Origin: an uncultured Chloroflexota bacterium
Lineage (GTDB): Bacteria; Chloroflexota; Anaerolineae; Aggregatilineales; Phototrophicaceae
Direction of reading: 5' to 3'
DNA length: 64,000 bases
NCBI GenBank assembly: GCA_937974245.1
Contig: CALJKV010000121.1
Location: forward strand, 62,001 to 126,000
Position numbers and translations under genes: made by a program. Shown piece after piece: positions 53,107 through 61,582 of this stretch (the first letter of the stretch is position 1; every line of letters starts with the position of its first letter). The notes under the pieces are model-generated. The model searched no databases. It saw only the letters and a list, made by a program, of their open reading frames with translations, and was not told where the DNA came from.

Positions 53107-55059
53107 ATGTTGCGTCAACGATGGATGGTATGGTTATGGCTTGGTTTAATAGCGTTGTTCGGCATAACTGTCCCGGCATTAGCACAGAATAGCGTCGACT
53201 GCCCGGCACTAGTTGAACTGGCACTTTCCCAGGTGGGGAATAACTGCGGCAGCCTGGGGAGAAATACGGCCTGTTATGGTTACAATCGGGTGGATGCAAC
53301 CTTTGCGGCGGATTTCGGCCCTGATTATTTCTCGCGGCCTGCCGATCAGTCCCCCCTGGAAAACTTCCAGACGATTCGCACCGCGCCACTTGATATGGCC
53401 CTGGATCAGTGGGGGGTAGCCGTATTGAACGTCCAGGCGAATGTGCCGGAAACGCTGCCGGGGCAGGCGGTCACATTCCTGCTGTTTGGCGATTCGGAAA
53501 TCGAAAATGCGGTGGATTCCAACACGATTGCGGGAGCACATATCGCCGTGATTACCCAGGTTGGCACGACCCTGTTCAGCGGGCCAGGAACGAATACCAA
53601 TGCCATCAGTGCAGCCGGGCCTGGTACCGTGTTTGATGCCAGCGCTCGCAGCGCTGACGGCCAGTGGATTCAGGTTCAGCTTGTAAGCGGCTCGGCTTGG
53701 TTGGAACGCAGCGCCGTGAACGATACTCCGATGATTGATACACTGCCAGTTGCGGGGCAAAATGGGGTGGCGCAGTCCCCCATGCAGGCGTTTTACCTGC
53801 GGAACACGCCGGGGCAAGACCTGGCGTGCGGCCAGACACTTTCCGCGCTGGCAATCCAGAGTCCTCAGAATATTGAAGTGGATTTGACCGTGAACGGCGC
53901 TCATATCCGACTGGGTTCGCTCGTGGCACTCCAGGTCGTCAACGGCGACACATTGAAACTCACGACGCTGCACGGCAATGCCGAAATGGAACCGGATACA
54001 CCGGATGCCACACTAGTTCCAGCGGGAATGACAGCTACACGCTGCCTGGAATCCCCAGCCAGCCTGGGAAATGATGGTGTTTCCAATGATCAGGTCGTAG
54101 GCGCGGCCTGCGGTTGGGAGTCGCGCCCCGCGACACCGGAAGAAATCGCGGCACTTCAGGTGATTCCGACGGCGCTGGACAAACTCGGCCTGACTCAGGA
54201 GGATACACCGCCCTCGGTTGTAACCGATGAATGTCCACTAGGCAGCACTCTGGTTCACACGGTCAGCCGAGGTGAAAACCTGTACCGAATTGGTCTCCGT
54301 TATCGCACGGGCATGGGGGCAATTATGGCCGCCAACGGCCTGACTGACCCGAACACCATCTTTAGCGGCCAGCAGTTGACAATTCCCTGCGGCGTGGATA
54401 CCGGCTTGCCCTCTGTCCCGCCCATAATTCCTACACCCCCGCCCGGTATAGTTGTGCAGTCACCAAATACTAACGTGCAATGCGGCGGTTTCCGAGCGAC
54501 ATCACCGTTAGATGGCCTGTCATACGGCAGCGAAACATTCTATTGGGACCCTGCGCCAGGGGCAGCAGGCTATATCGTGAATGTATATAACTATGATGAA
54601 GCCGGCGGCGCACAAGTGGGGGCATTCTTTGCCAATGCAGGGACGACCAGCCTGACCGCTGACCTGAGCATCGAGTCTATTGGTTATGGCTTCGCATTTG
54701 GTTGGGAGGTTGTAGCGCTGATTAATGACCGGGTCGCATGTTCATCGGGGCCTTTCCGTGTACCACGACAAGCCCAACCCGCGCCGCCACAGCAACCGCT
54801 GACGTTTAATGCATCCTGGGCGTGCGGCCCGAGTACCGGCCAGCTGACTGTGGATTACGCCAACATCCCAGCCAGCCAGACCAGCGTGACGATCACCTTC
54901 ACCGATAGTATGGCCGGGTCAGGACAGGGAGCAACTTATGCACTGCCACCCTATTCGGGAAGCAAAATCTTTAACGGTGTGTTCACTGTTTCTGCCGGGA
55001 GCGTGACTGTCTTCCCATCCGGGGCAACGGTCAACCTGCCCGGTTCAATGGGGTGTTAA
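53107..55059 (+). CDS. Secreted SH3b-like/LysM multidomain protein
   Basis: 650 aa. The signal peptide ends at ALAQ (about 27). A Cys-containing N-terminal domain (DCPALVELALSQVGNNCGS, then NTACYGYNRV) is a form I associate with secreted Chloroflexota proteins. An SH3b-like region follows (about 155-205), then a FecR-like segment (GSLVALQVVNGDTLKLTTLH, about 275-300). A LysM domain spans about 385-430 (HTVSRGENLYRIGLRYRTGM to IFSGQQLTIPC). The C-terminal part is Ig-like. LysM suggests attachment to peptidoglycan. GGGGGAA precedes the ATG at 53107. Confidence 0.82.
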   Translation: MLRQRWMVWLWLGLIALFGITVPALAQNSVDCPALVELALSQVGNNCGSLGRNTACYGYNRVDATFAADFGPDYFSRPADQSPLENFQTIRTAPLDMALDQWGVAVLNVQANVPETLPGQAVTFLLFGDSEIENAVDSNTIAGAHIAVITQVGTTLFSGPGTNTNAISAAGPGTVFDASARSADGQWIQVQLVSGSAWLERSAVNDTPMIDTLPVAGQNGVAQSPMQAFYLRNTPGQDLACGQTLSALAIQSPQNIEVDLTVNGAHIRLGSLVALQVVNGDTLKLTTLHGNAEMEPDTPDATLVPAGMTATRCLESPASLGNDGVSNDQVVGAACGWESRPATPEEIAALQVIPTALDKLGLTQEDTPPSVVTDECPLGSTLVHTVSRGENLYRIGLRYRTGMGAIMAANGLTDPNTIFSGQQLTIPCGVDTGLPSVPPIIPTPPPGIVVQSPNTNVQCGGFRATSPLDGLSYGSETFYWDPAPGAAGYIVNVYNYDEAGGAQVGAFFANAGTTSLTADLSIESIGYGFAFGWEVVALINDRVACSSGPFRVPRQAQPAPPQQPLTFNASWACGPSTGQLTVDYANIPASQTSVTITFTDSMAGSGQGATYALPPYSGSKIFNGVFTVSAGSVTVFPSGATVNLPGSMGC

Positions 55060-55069
55060 GCACATGAAC

Positions 55070-55093
55070 GGGGAACGCACATTGGCGCTCCCC
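55070..55093. repeat. 24-nt hairpin element, copy B
   Basis: The sequence opens GGGGAACGCAC and closes GCGCTCCCC, 10 nt after the LysM-protein stop. It matches the reverse complement of the element at 33158-33181 at 22 of 24 positions. Confidence 0.6.
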
Positions 55094-55112
55094 CCAAAAG
55101 GCTGATGCAGAG

Positions 55113-55134
55113 GGGCGGCCAATCGTGGCCGCCC
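55113..55134. terminator. Second hairpin after the LysM-protein gene
   Basis: A perfect 9-bp stem (55113-55121 with 55126-55134) and loop ATCG, followed by GGTGTTTC on the plus strand. The minus-strand aldo/keto reductase gene ends 78 nt away. Confidence 0.6.
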
Positions 55135-55211
55135 GGTGTTTCCCATGACAAATTTTCAAGCTGCACCACCGTGTTGATAACACCTGTTCAGCAGTTCATA
55201 GATGAGACCGC

Positions 55212-56132
55212 TTAAACGCGGACACTCAGGCGGTGGTCATCGCGCACCAGGTCGAGTGCAGCGGCGGCGGCATTCTTTTCTACCTGCCCCGCGTTTTTCA
55301 TGCCAGGAATTACCGATGTAACACCAGGATGCTGCAAACACCAGGCCAACGCCCACTGTGCCATATCCACGCCCGGCGGGACTTCATTGGCTTTGATCGC
55401 CGCGACTTCTTGCAGCTTACGTTGGACTTCTTCCACATTATGGCGCGAACGCACATCGCTCTCGTCGGTGAATGTGGTTCCGGGCTCGTACTTGCCACTC
55501 AGGAAGCCACTTGCTAGCGGCACCCGCGCCAGCACGCCCAGGTCTTGCTCCATGCAGGCAGGCATTACCGCTGCCTCCGGGTTTCTATCCAGCCGGTTAT
55601 ACACCACCTGAATCACAGCAACACTGAGTCGGGTTGCCTGAGCGGTAGCTTCCGCACTCTGGTTATTGCTGATTGAGATTCCCAGGTGGCGGATTTTGCC
55701 GGCACTGACCTGGTCTTTGAGCATCTTCCACAGCGCATCATCTGCAAGAAAACGATCGCCGTGTGCCTGATAGACGTCAATATAGTCGGTTTGCAGCGCC
55801 CGCAGCGAGTCTTCAAGCTGCTGGCGCACTTCCTGGGCGGACCAATGTTCGGAACGGTCAAAATTGCCATGAAACTTATGGCCGAACTTGGTGGCGATCA
55901 CCCACTGGTCACGCTGCCCCTTGATGGCTTTGCCGATCAGGGTTTCGGAAAGGTGGTCTCCGTAGCACTCGGCTGTATCAATCAGGTTGATACCCAGGTC
56001 TTTCGCCCGCCCCAGGATCGCGTCAGCTTCCGGTTGGGTAAAGTCCTGCCCCCATTCGCCTCCAAACTGCCACGTCCCTATCCCGACCACCGAAACATTC
56101 AGACCCGTCTTGCCGAGACGACGATATTTCAT
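55212..56132 (-). CDS. Aldo/keto reductase
   Basis: 306-aa NADPH-dependent (beta/alpha)8-barrel oxidoreductase reducing aldehydes or ketones. The catalytic tetrad is D52 and Y57 (NLIDTAECYG), K82 (VIATKFG) and H124 (VYQAHGDR). The N terminus MKYRRLGKTGLNVSVVGIGT and the late GVTSVIPGMKNAGQVEKN (NADP-binding) are typical of YajO/AKR11-13-like members. AGGAGG precedes the ATG at 56132. It follows the SH3b/CARDB lipoprotein gene by 23 nt on the same strand. Confidence 0.93.
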   Translation of the reverse strand: MKYRRLGKTGLNVSVVGIGTWQFGGEWGQDFTQPEADAILGRAKDLGINLIDTAECYGDHLSETLIGKAIKGQRDQWVIATKFGHKFHGNFDRSEHWSAQEVRQQLEDSLRALQTDYIDVYQAHGDRFLADDALWKMLKDQVSAGKIRHLGISISNNQSAEATAQATRLSVAVIQVVYNRLDRNPEAAVMPACMEQDLGVLARVPLASGFLSGKYEPGTTFTDESDVRSRHNVEEVQRKLQEVAAIKANEVPPGVDMAQWALAWCLQHPGVTSVIPGMKNAGQVEKNAAAAALDLVRDDHRLSVRV

Positions 56133-56155
56133 CTTGCCTCCTGCTCTGTCGCCCG

Positions 56156-57427
56156 CTACGGACAACCGGCTTTATCCAACACGTAGGATGTCTCGTAAGT
56201 GTTGTCCCCTTCGTTGGTTTCCGCCACTGCGCCACCTGAATCGATGATTACCACGATCTTGTGACCTTCGGCATAGTTGGAAGAAACGGTAATTGGCACA
56301 ACCGCCTCAGCCGTGTTTGCGCCCGGTTGCAAAATACCGAACCCGGGAGCAGGAGCATTCACCAGCACGGCACCAGTAGACACTAGAATGTCCTGCACCG
56401 TGACCGAACCACCTGCGTTAGTCGCAGTAGTCCCATTGTTCGTAATGGTGAACTTGATGGTAGCCGTCTCGTTGCAGCGCAGCGGATGCGGGCTGACTGA
56501 GGGCGACCCTACAAATACCAGGTTGGCACTGGTGACGGGCGTCGGCGTAACCGGCACGGGTGTCGGCGGCACAGGTGTGAGTGTCGGGATCGGCGGGCCG
56601 GCGTCCACCGGGATGCGGGAGGTGTCCCCAGATACGCTAATCAACTGACCGAATACCCACCCCTCACTGTTATAGTAGCGAATCTTGTACCAGTCACCTG
56701 CCGGGGTCACACCCAGGATGTCGGCAGTAGTACCCGCCGCGAAACTGCCAATCGGCGGGTTAAACAGGGTGCTGGGACCGCTGCGGACATTAATGCCCTG
56801 ATTAAAAGTGGCAATCGGGTTGCTGGGTGTGTTGGTGGGTGGCACTGCCGTTGGCTGCGGTGGCGTTGTCGGCTGTGGCGGGGCTGTTGGTGCAGGCGGA
56901 TTAGTCACCTGGCCGTCGCTGCTGGTAGTGGGCTGCGCCTGGCCGCCGGTAGTGCCTGCCGTCACGGGAGTCGCGGAAGGTGATTGAATCTGTGCGCCCT
57001 GGGCAACCACGTTCAGGTTCACCGATGCCGGGGCACTGCTGGAGCCATCCGCACGAAAGGCCGTCACAGTAATCACATGCTGCCCGCCGCCGGCTGCCGG
57101 CCACGTGTGGGTGATGCTGAAGGCCGCCGCGCCCGTTGTATTCGGGCTGGTTAATGTGGCGATAATCGCGTTATCCACCAGCACCTCAACCCGGTTGATG
57201 TCCGGCCCGGCATTAGTGATCTGCGCCTGAATATTGACGGTGACGCCCTCCAGAAAAGTCGCGTTCGGGAGTGGCGCAGCCAGGCGAACAACCGGCACAC
57301 CGCTGATTGGAACCGCTACCGGATTGCTTTCCGGGTTGGCTAATAAATTGCAGGCCGCCAGCACCGGGATGAGCAGCACCCATACCACAACTGCCGGACG
57401 ACGCAGGTTATGCACTCGCCATCTCAT
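56156..57427 (-). CDS. Lipoprotein with Ig-like, SH3b and CARDB domains
   Basis: 423 aa. The lipobox is VLAAC with C26. An Ig-like domain (about 48-145) has VRLAAPLPNATFLEGVTVNI. A Thr/Pro/Gln linker (about 155-210) is followed by an SH3b domain (about 212-268, INVRSGPSTLFNPPIGSF). A second Pro/Thr linker leads to a CARDB domain (about 300-418) containing LRCNETATIKFTITNNGTTA and ending with a C-terminal Cys. It is likely an extracellular adhesion or peptidoglycan-associated protein. AGGAG lies about 10 nt upstream of the ATG. Confidence 0.87.
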   Translation of the reverse strand: MRWRVHNLRRPAVVVWVLLIPVLAACNLLANPESNPVAVPISGVPVVRLAAPLPNATFLEGVTVNIQAQITNAGPDINRVEVLVDNAIIATLTSPNTTGAAAFSITHTWPAAGGGQHVITVTAFRADGSSSAPASVNLNVVAQGAQIQSPSATPVTAGTTGGQAQPTTSSDGQVTNPPAPTAPPQPTTPPQPTAVPPTNTPSNPIATFNQGINVRSGPSTLFNPPIGSFAAGTTADILGVTPAGDWYKIRYYNSEGWVFGQLISVSGDTSRIPVDAGPPIPTLTPVPPTPVPVTPTPVTSANLVFVGSPSVSPHPLRCNETATIKFTITNNGTTATNAGGSVTVQDILVSTGAVLVNAPAPGFGILQPGANTAEAVVPITVSSNYAEGHKIVVIIDSGGAVAETNEGDNTYETSYVLDKAGCP

Positions 57428-57641
57428 ACTCTCATACTCCTGCTGTTGTTTAGTGGTGTTAAGTGCTTGAATCTAGCGCATTACGGATGATTATGCGAGT
57501 GGCGTTCCCGCCGTTAGCCCGATTCCCACCCAACGCCCTCGCCTTATCAACGAATTCCCCGGCTTTAGCCTTTCCCCATTCCCCCCACATGCACTACAAT
57601 AGAGGCAGAGAAAATGACACCGATTGAAATTTGAATTAACC

Positions 57642-58013
57642 ATGTTTGACTACCCACACCGACCTAAACCGGATACTCAGCCGCAACGCTTCAGATTACG
57701 ATTTGGCAGCGCCCGCCCTCTAATAGTTGACCTGGAAGGGTTTGGTTGGCTGCTGGTTGGACGCAAGACAGAACAGGGTGACAGCGAAGGATTGGGAGTG
57801 GACTTGACCCCCTATGGCGGTGTTGAACACGGAGTCTCGCGTAACCATGCAGCCTTTTCCTACACGGACGGCCAGATTTACGTTGAAGACCTGGGCAGCA
57901 CCAGCGGCACCCGCCTGAATGGCCTCACGCTCCATCCCAGCCAGAAATACCGCCTGCGCCATAACGACGAACTCGAGTTCGGCAGTGTGCGGGCTGTTGT
58001 CCTGTTGCACTGA
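57642..58013 (+). CDS. FHA-domain protein
   Basis: About 123 aa and nearly all a forkhead-associated domain, which binds phosphothreonine. Seen are WLLVGR (strand 3 Gly-Arg), HGVSRNHAAFSY (conserved Ser, Arg and His contacts) and VEDLGSTSGTRLNGLTL (conserved Ser-Thr-x-Gly-Thr and Asn-Gly). The insertion after GR (KTEQGDSEGLGVDLTP) is usual for this type. The start is uncertain: ATG 57642 or TTG 57624, both with poor ribosome sites. No Ser/Thr kinase gene is nearby. Confidence 0.88.
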   Translation: MFDYPHRPKPDTQPQRFRLRFGSARPLIVDLEGFGWLLVGRKTEQGDSEGLGVDLTPYGGVEHGVSRNHAAFSYTDGQIYVEDLGSTSGTRLNGLTLHPSQKYRLRHNDELEFGSVRAVVLLH

Positions 58014-58068
58014 CCCGGCTTGAAATAAGACTACTACAAACTCCACAAAAAACCGCATCGAAGACAAA

Positions 58069-58098
58069 TTGACAACAAGAGATTGTTGGGAGTAAAAT
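58069..58098 (+). promoter_or_regulatory. Sigma-70-type promoter of the flavin monooxygenase gene
   Basis: TTGACA (58069-58074), an 18-nt spacer and TAAAAT (58093-58098); the leader would be about 110 nt. Confidence 0.6.
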
Positions 58099-58217
58099 CA
58101 TACTATTCGCTATGAAGTCATAAATTATACACAAGGCAAATACTGCCAGCTACAAACATTTCAATCAACACCATCCTGTTTTGGATTACGGGCGATAGAG
58201 CCGCAGAGGACGATCTG

Positions 58218-59450
58218 ATGCCAGAGCAGATAGACATACTCGTGATTGGAGCAGGACAGGCAGGGCTTTGTATCAGCTATTATCTTACGCAATATGGACG
58301 AGATCACCTTATCCTTGAACAAGCCTCATCCTCTATCCCCACATGGCGCAAACGCTGGGACTCCTTTACCCTGGTGCTGCCGAACTGGACAGTCAGACTA
58401 CCTGGGATGCCCGTAAAAGAAGATATTGCGAACAGTTTTTTCACCAAAGAAGAACTGCTCACACATTTCGACGCTTTCATCGCTACCTTTAACCCTCCCA
58501 TTCGATTTGACACACAGGTCATATCCGTTGAATCGAATACGGCCCACCATAATTATCTTGTGCAAACCAACCGGGGAATGATTGAAGCTAATCACGTCGT
58601 GATTGCCACCGGCACATTCCAGAAGCCACGTATTCCGGCATTATCGGCGGAAATCGCCCCGGACATCCTGCAATTGCACACCGACAATTATCGCAACCCG
58701 GAAGAACTACCCGGCGGGGCTGTACTGGTTATCGGGACAGGTCAGTCCGGCTGCCAGATTGCACAGGAGCTTTACCAGAGTGGCCGTAAGGTGTATCTCA
58801 GTGTTAGCAGTGTGCCGCGCGTTTCACGCACTTACCGAGGTAAAGACATCATATGGTGGCTGGAGAAGACCGGTTTCATGAGTGCGCACGTTTCAACGTT
58901 GCAGTCGAGCCGGATGCGATTTGCGCCGAACCCGTTGACGACGGGGAAAAATGGCGGTGGCAACCTGAATCTCCACAGATTTGCCAAAGATGGAGTGACC
59001 CTGCTAGGACATGCCCTCAGCGCTAAGGGCAGTATTCTGTCATTTGCCCCTGACCTGATTGAAAGCCTCACAAAGTCTGATGCGTTCGCAGCCCAGATTG
59101 AAAAGAATATTGATGCGTTTATTCTCGCGCAGGGTATCGATGCACCAGCAGCAGAGTCCATTCCGCCGCTGCGCGATGGCTATGATGCCGAGACTATTCA
59201 GGAAATAGACTTATACCATTCAGACATTCGAACCATCATCTGGGGTACTGGCTACCAATTCGATTTCAATTGGATCAAACTCCCCATCCTCGACGCCGAT
59301 GGCTACCCCATTCAGGAGCGCGGTGTCAGCAATTATCCAGGCCTGTACTTCGTTGGGCTGGCGTTTCTGGCCTCGCGCAAGTCAGGTTTTCTCCTGGGTG
59401 TCGCGGCGGACGCGGAATACCTGGCGCAGTACATCCACACCCAATCTTAG
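58218..59450 (+). CDS. Flavin-containing monooxygenase-like oxidoreductase
   Basis: 410-aa two-dinucleotide flavoprotein. The FAD site is VIGAGQAGLCISYYL (9-23), with a second Rossmann site for NADPH, VLVIGTGQSGCQIAQELY (about 172-190). Also seen are the ATG motif VVIATGTFQKPRIP and a late WGTGYQFDFNWI. It resembles FMO/YczN-like or MSMEG_0569-type enzymes that oxygenate N or S centres. GAGG lies 8-9 nt before the ATG. Its substrate cannot be named. It stands alone between an FHA gene and the exporter operon. Confidence 0.88.
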   Translation: MPEQIDILVIGAGQAGLCISYYLTQYGRDHLILEQASSSIPTWRKRWDSFTLVLPNWTVRLPGMPVKEDIANSFFTKEELLTHFDAFIATFNPPIRFDTQVISVESNTAHHNYLVQTNRGMIEANHVVIATGTFQKPRIPALSAEIAPDILQLHTDNYRNPEELPGGAVLVIGTGQSGCQIAQELYQSGRKVYLSVSSVPRVSRTYRGKDIIWWLEKTGFMSAHVSTLQSSRMRFAPNPLTTGKNGGGNLNLHRFAKDGVTLLGHALSAKGSILSFAPDLIESLTKSDAFAAQIEKNIDAFILAQGIDAPAAESIPPLRDGYDAETIQEIDLYHSDIRTIIWGTGYQFDFNWIKLPILDADGYPIQERGVSNYPGLYFVGLAFLASRKSGFLLGVAADAEYLAQYIHTQS

Positions 59451-59613
59451 CGAGCCACAGCGCACGAGACACATGAATATACCCCAAGTACCGGGCAGTC
59501 CACTGTCCAATGGTTCAGTGTAGCTTGCCTGATTCCATGATACAATGCAGCTAATAGCAAAACCCGCAAAAGTGATTTAGAAGGATTATCTTAATTTGCT
59601 GTTGTATTTGACC

Positions 59614-59642
59614 TTGTCAAGACCAATGTGACCTGTTATGAT
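59614..59642 (+). promoter_or_regulatory. Promoter before the ABC exporter leader
   Basis: TTGTCA (59614-59619), a 17-nt spacer and TATGAT (59637-59642) give a start near 59649, only about 10 nt before a terminator-like hairpin. Confidence 0.55.
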
Positions 59643-59658
59643 CTTTTAAGGACTTCAT

Positions 59659-59694
59659 CGTGTTTGTTCACATCTGCAAACACGGTATTTTTTG
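59659..59694 (+). terminator. Terminator or attenuator in the exporter leader
   Basis: Stem CGTGTTTG/CAAACACG (59659-59666 with 59677-59684), a 10-nt loop, then TATTTTTT. It could end the monooxygenase transcript, or attenuate transcription from the promoter just upstream. Confidence 0.65.
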
Positions 59695-59767
59695 CGCCCG
59701 CCGAGGGATTTGAACAACTAGCCCATACGACACGTAAGTACCAGCGGGATTATCAAGGAGCAGTGCT

Positions 59768-61582
59768 GTGGCAACATCGGTTCAATTACCAGCATACAAC
59801 CTGAAAAATGCGTATTCGAACCGGCGGCTGACCGGATTCTGGCGCATGATGACCGGATTCCGCACACTTTACTTTACCGCCATTTTCGCCCTGGGGCTTG
59901 GCGCGGTCATGCAAACCGCCACCTTTTTACTCATCCGCTATTTTGTGGATACCGCCCTGCTCCAGCCAAACCTGGCCGAGGTACTGCCGCCGATTGCCCT
60001 GGGCTTTATTGGGTTGGCAATGCTGCAAGGCACGTTCAGTTCGATCAGTGGCCGGCTGGCGGCACGCACGTCAGAAGGCGTCGCACTGCGGCTGCGGGAC
60101 TATATGTTCGACCATATCCAGCGCCTGTCGTTCACGTATCATGACGGGATGCAAACCGGCGAACTCATCCAACGTTCAACATCGGACGTGGATGCCATCC
60201 GCCGCTTTTTCTCGGAACAGGCCATCGGCATCGGACGAATTATCCTGCTTTTCAGTATCAACTTCGGGGCACTGCTGGCGCTCAATGTCAAGCTCGCACT
60301 GGCGTCCGTTATCGCCGTGCCAATCGTGGTCATTATGTCTCTGTTTTTCTTCCGGCGGGTTTCCGCTGCTTACGAAGCCTATCAGGAACAGGATGCTATC
60401 CTCTCCACGACGCTGCAAGAGAACCTGAGCGGCGTACGGGTCGTCAAGGCCTTCGCCCGCCAGGACTACGAGCGTAACAAGTTCGACGGCGACAACCGCG
60501 AGAAATTCCGCCTGGGTAGGCGCTTCATGCTGATGCACTCGGCTTTCTGGCCGATCACCGACCTGATAACCGGCTTCCAGATGCTCGGCGGCTACTTCCT
60601 GGGGGCGTACATGGTTCTCAATAGTGAGATCACCATCGGTACGTTCCTGGCGTATGCCGGCATCATCACCTGGATAATCAACCCGATGCGTAACCTGGGG
60701 CGGCTCATTGTGCAGATGTCCACCGGGATGGTTTCTTATGAGCGTGTCATGACTGTTCTCAAAGAAGACCGGGAGCCACTGGCTGAAGGTCAATGGCCTG
60801 AAGGCCACCTGCGCGGCAATGTTGAGTTCCAACACGTCAATTTTGAATATGAACAAAGTGACGCGCCGGTGCTGCGGGATGTCACCTTTAAGGCCAAAGC
60901 CGGGCAGGTCATCGCTCTGCTGGGGTCTACCGGCTCCGGCAAGACGACCTTAGTCAACCTGCTGCCACGCTTCTATGACTACACTGGCGGTAGTATTACG
61001 ATAGATGGCGTGGAGTTGAAAGAATACGCCCGCCACTACCTGCGCCACGAAATCGGTATCGTGGAACAAGAGCCGTTCCTGTTCTCGCGCACAATCCGCG
61101 AAAATATCACCTACGGCGTGGGGCGTGAAGTCTCGGATGCCGAAGTTGAGGCGGCGGCACAGGCAGCAGCGGTGCATGATGTCATCATGAGCTTCCCGGA
61201 AGGCTACAGCACGCTGGTTGGTGAACGCGGCGTAACGCTTTCCGGTGGACAAAAGCAGCGCGTTACCGTTGCGCGGACTCTGCTTAAAGACCCACGCATC
61301 CTTATCCTGGATGATGCCACCTCATCCGTTGACACGGAAACCGAAGAGGAAATCCGGGAGGCGCTCAAGCACTTGATGAAAGGGCGCACCTCGTTTGTCA
61401 TCGCTCACCGGATTCAGACGGTGATGAATGCTGATCTGGTACTGGTACTGGATAAAGGGCGTATTGTGCAACGCGGCACGCACCGCGAACTGCTGACACA
61501 GGACGGTATCTACCGGCAGGTTTACGACCTGCAATCGCGTATAGAAGATGAAATCGAAAAGGAGTTGACCGGTGTCAACTGA
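59768..61582 (+). CDS. ABC exporter half-transporter, degenerate-site subunit
   Basis: 604 aa: a type IV exporter membrane domain with six helices (about 28-310), then an ATPase domain. It has Walker A GSTGSGKTT, a canonical signature LSGGQKQR (491-498) and Walker B ILILDDATSSVD with D516 where the catalytic glutamate normally sits. The H-loop His (IAHR) is present. This substitution is typical of the inactive-site partner in heterodimers such as TM287/288. GTG start with AAGGAG upstream. It overlaps the partner gene by 11 nt. Confidence 0.94.
   Translation: MATSVQLPAYNLKNAYSNRRLTGFWRMMTGFRTLYFTAIFALGLGAVMQTATFLLIRYFVDTALLQPNLAEVLPPIALGFIGLAMLQGTFSSISGRLAARTSEGVALRLRDYMFDHIQRLSFTYHDGMQTGELIQRSTSDVDAIRRFFSEQAIGIGRIILLFSINFGALLALNVKLALASVIAVPIVVIMSLFFFRRVSAAYEAYQEQDAILSTTLQENLSGVRVVKAFARQDYERNKFDGDNREKFRLGRRFMLMHSAFWPITDLITGFQMLGGYFLGAYMVLNSEITIGTFLAYAGIITWIINPMRNLGRLIVQMSTGMVSYERVMTVLKEDREPLAEGQWPEGHLRGNVEFQHVNFEYEQSDAPVLRDVTFKAKAGQVIALLGSTGSGKTTLVNLLPRFYDYTGGSITIDGVELKEYARHYLRHEIGIVEQEPFLFSRTIRENITYGVGREVSDAEVEAAAQAAAVHDVIMSFPEGYSTLVGERGVTLSGGQKQRVTVARTLLKDPRILILDDATSSVDTETEEEIREALKHLMKGRTSFVIAHRIQTVMNADLVLVLDKGRIVQRGTHRELLTQDGIYRQVYDLQSRIEDEIEKELTGVN

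Larger units (their letters stand above)
59451..59767 (+). other. Leader region before the ABC exporter operon
   Basis: 317 bases. It contains a promoter-like pair at 59614-59642, a hairpin with a T run at 59659-59693 and the AAGGAG ribosome site near 59756. No coding frame is convincing. The first 120 bases show nothing. Confidence 0.5.

Noticed and set aside
53209..53973. A 254-codon minus-strand frame within the LysM-protein gene
   Set aside because: Antisense shadow; the plus strand has signal peptide, LysM motif, promoter and ribosome site.
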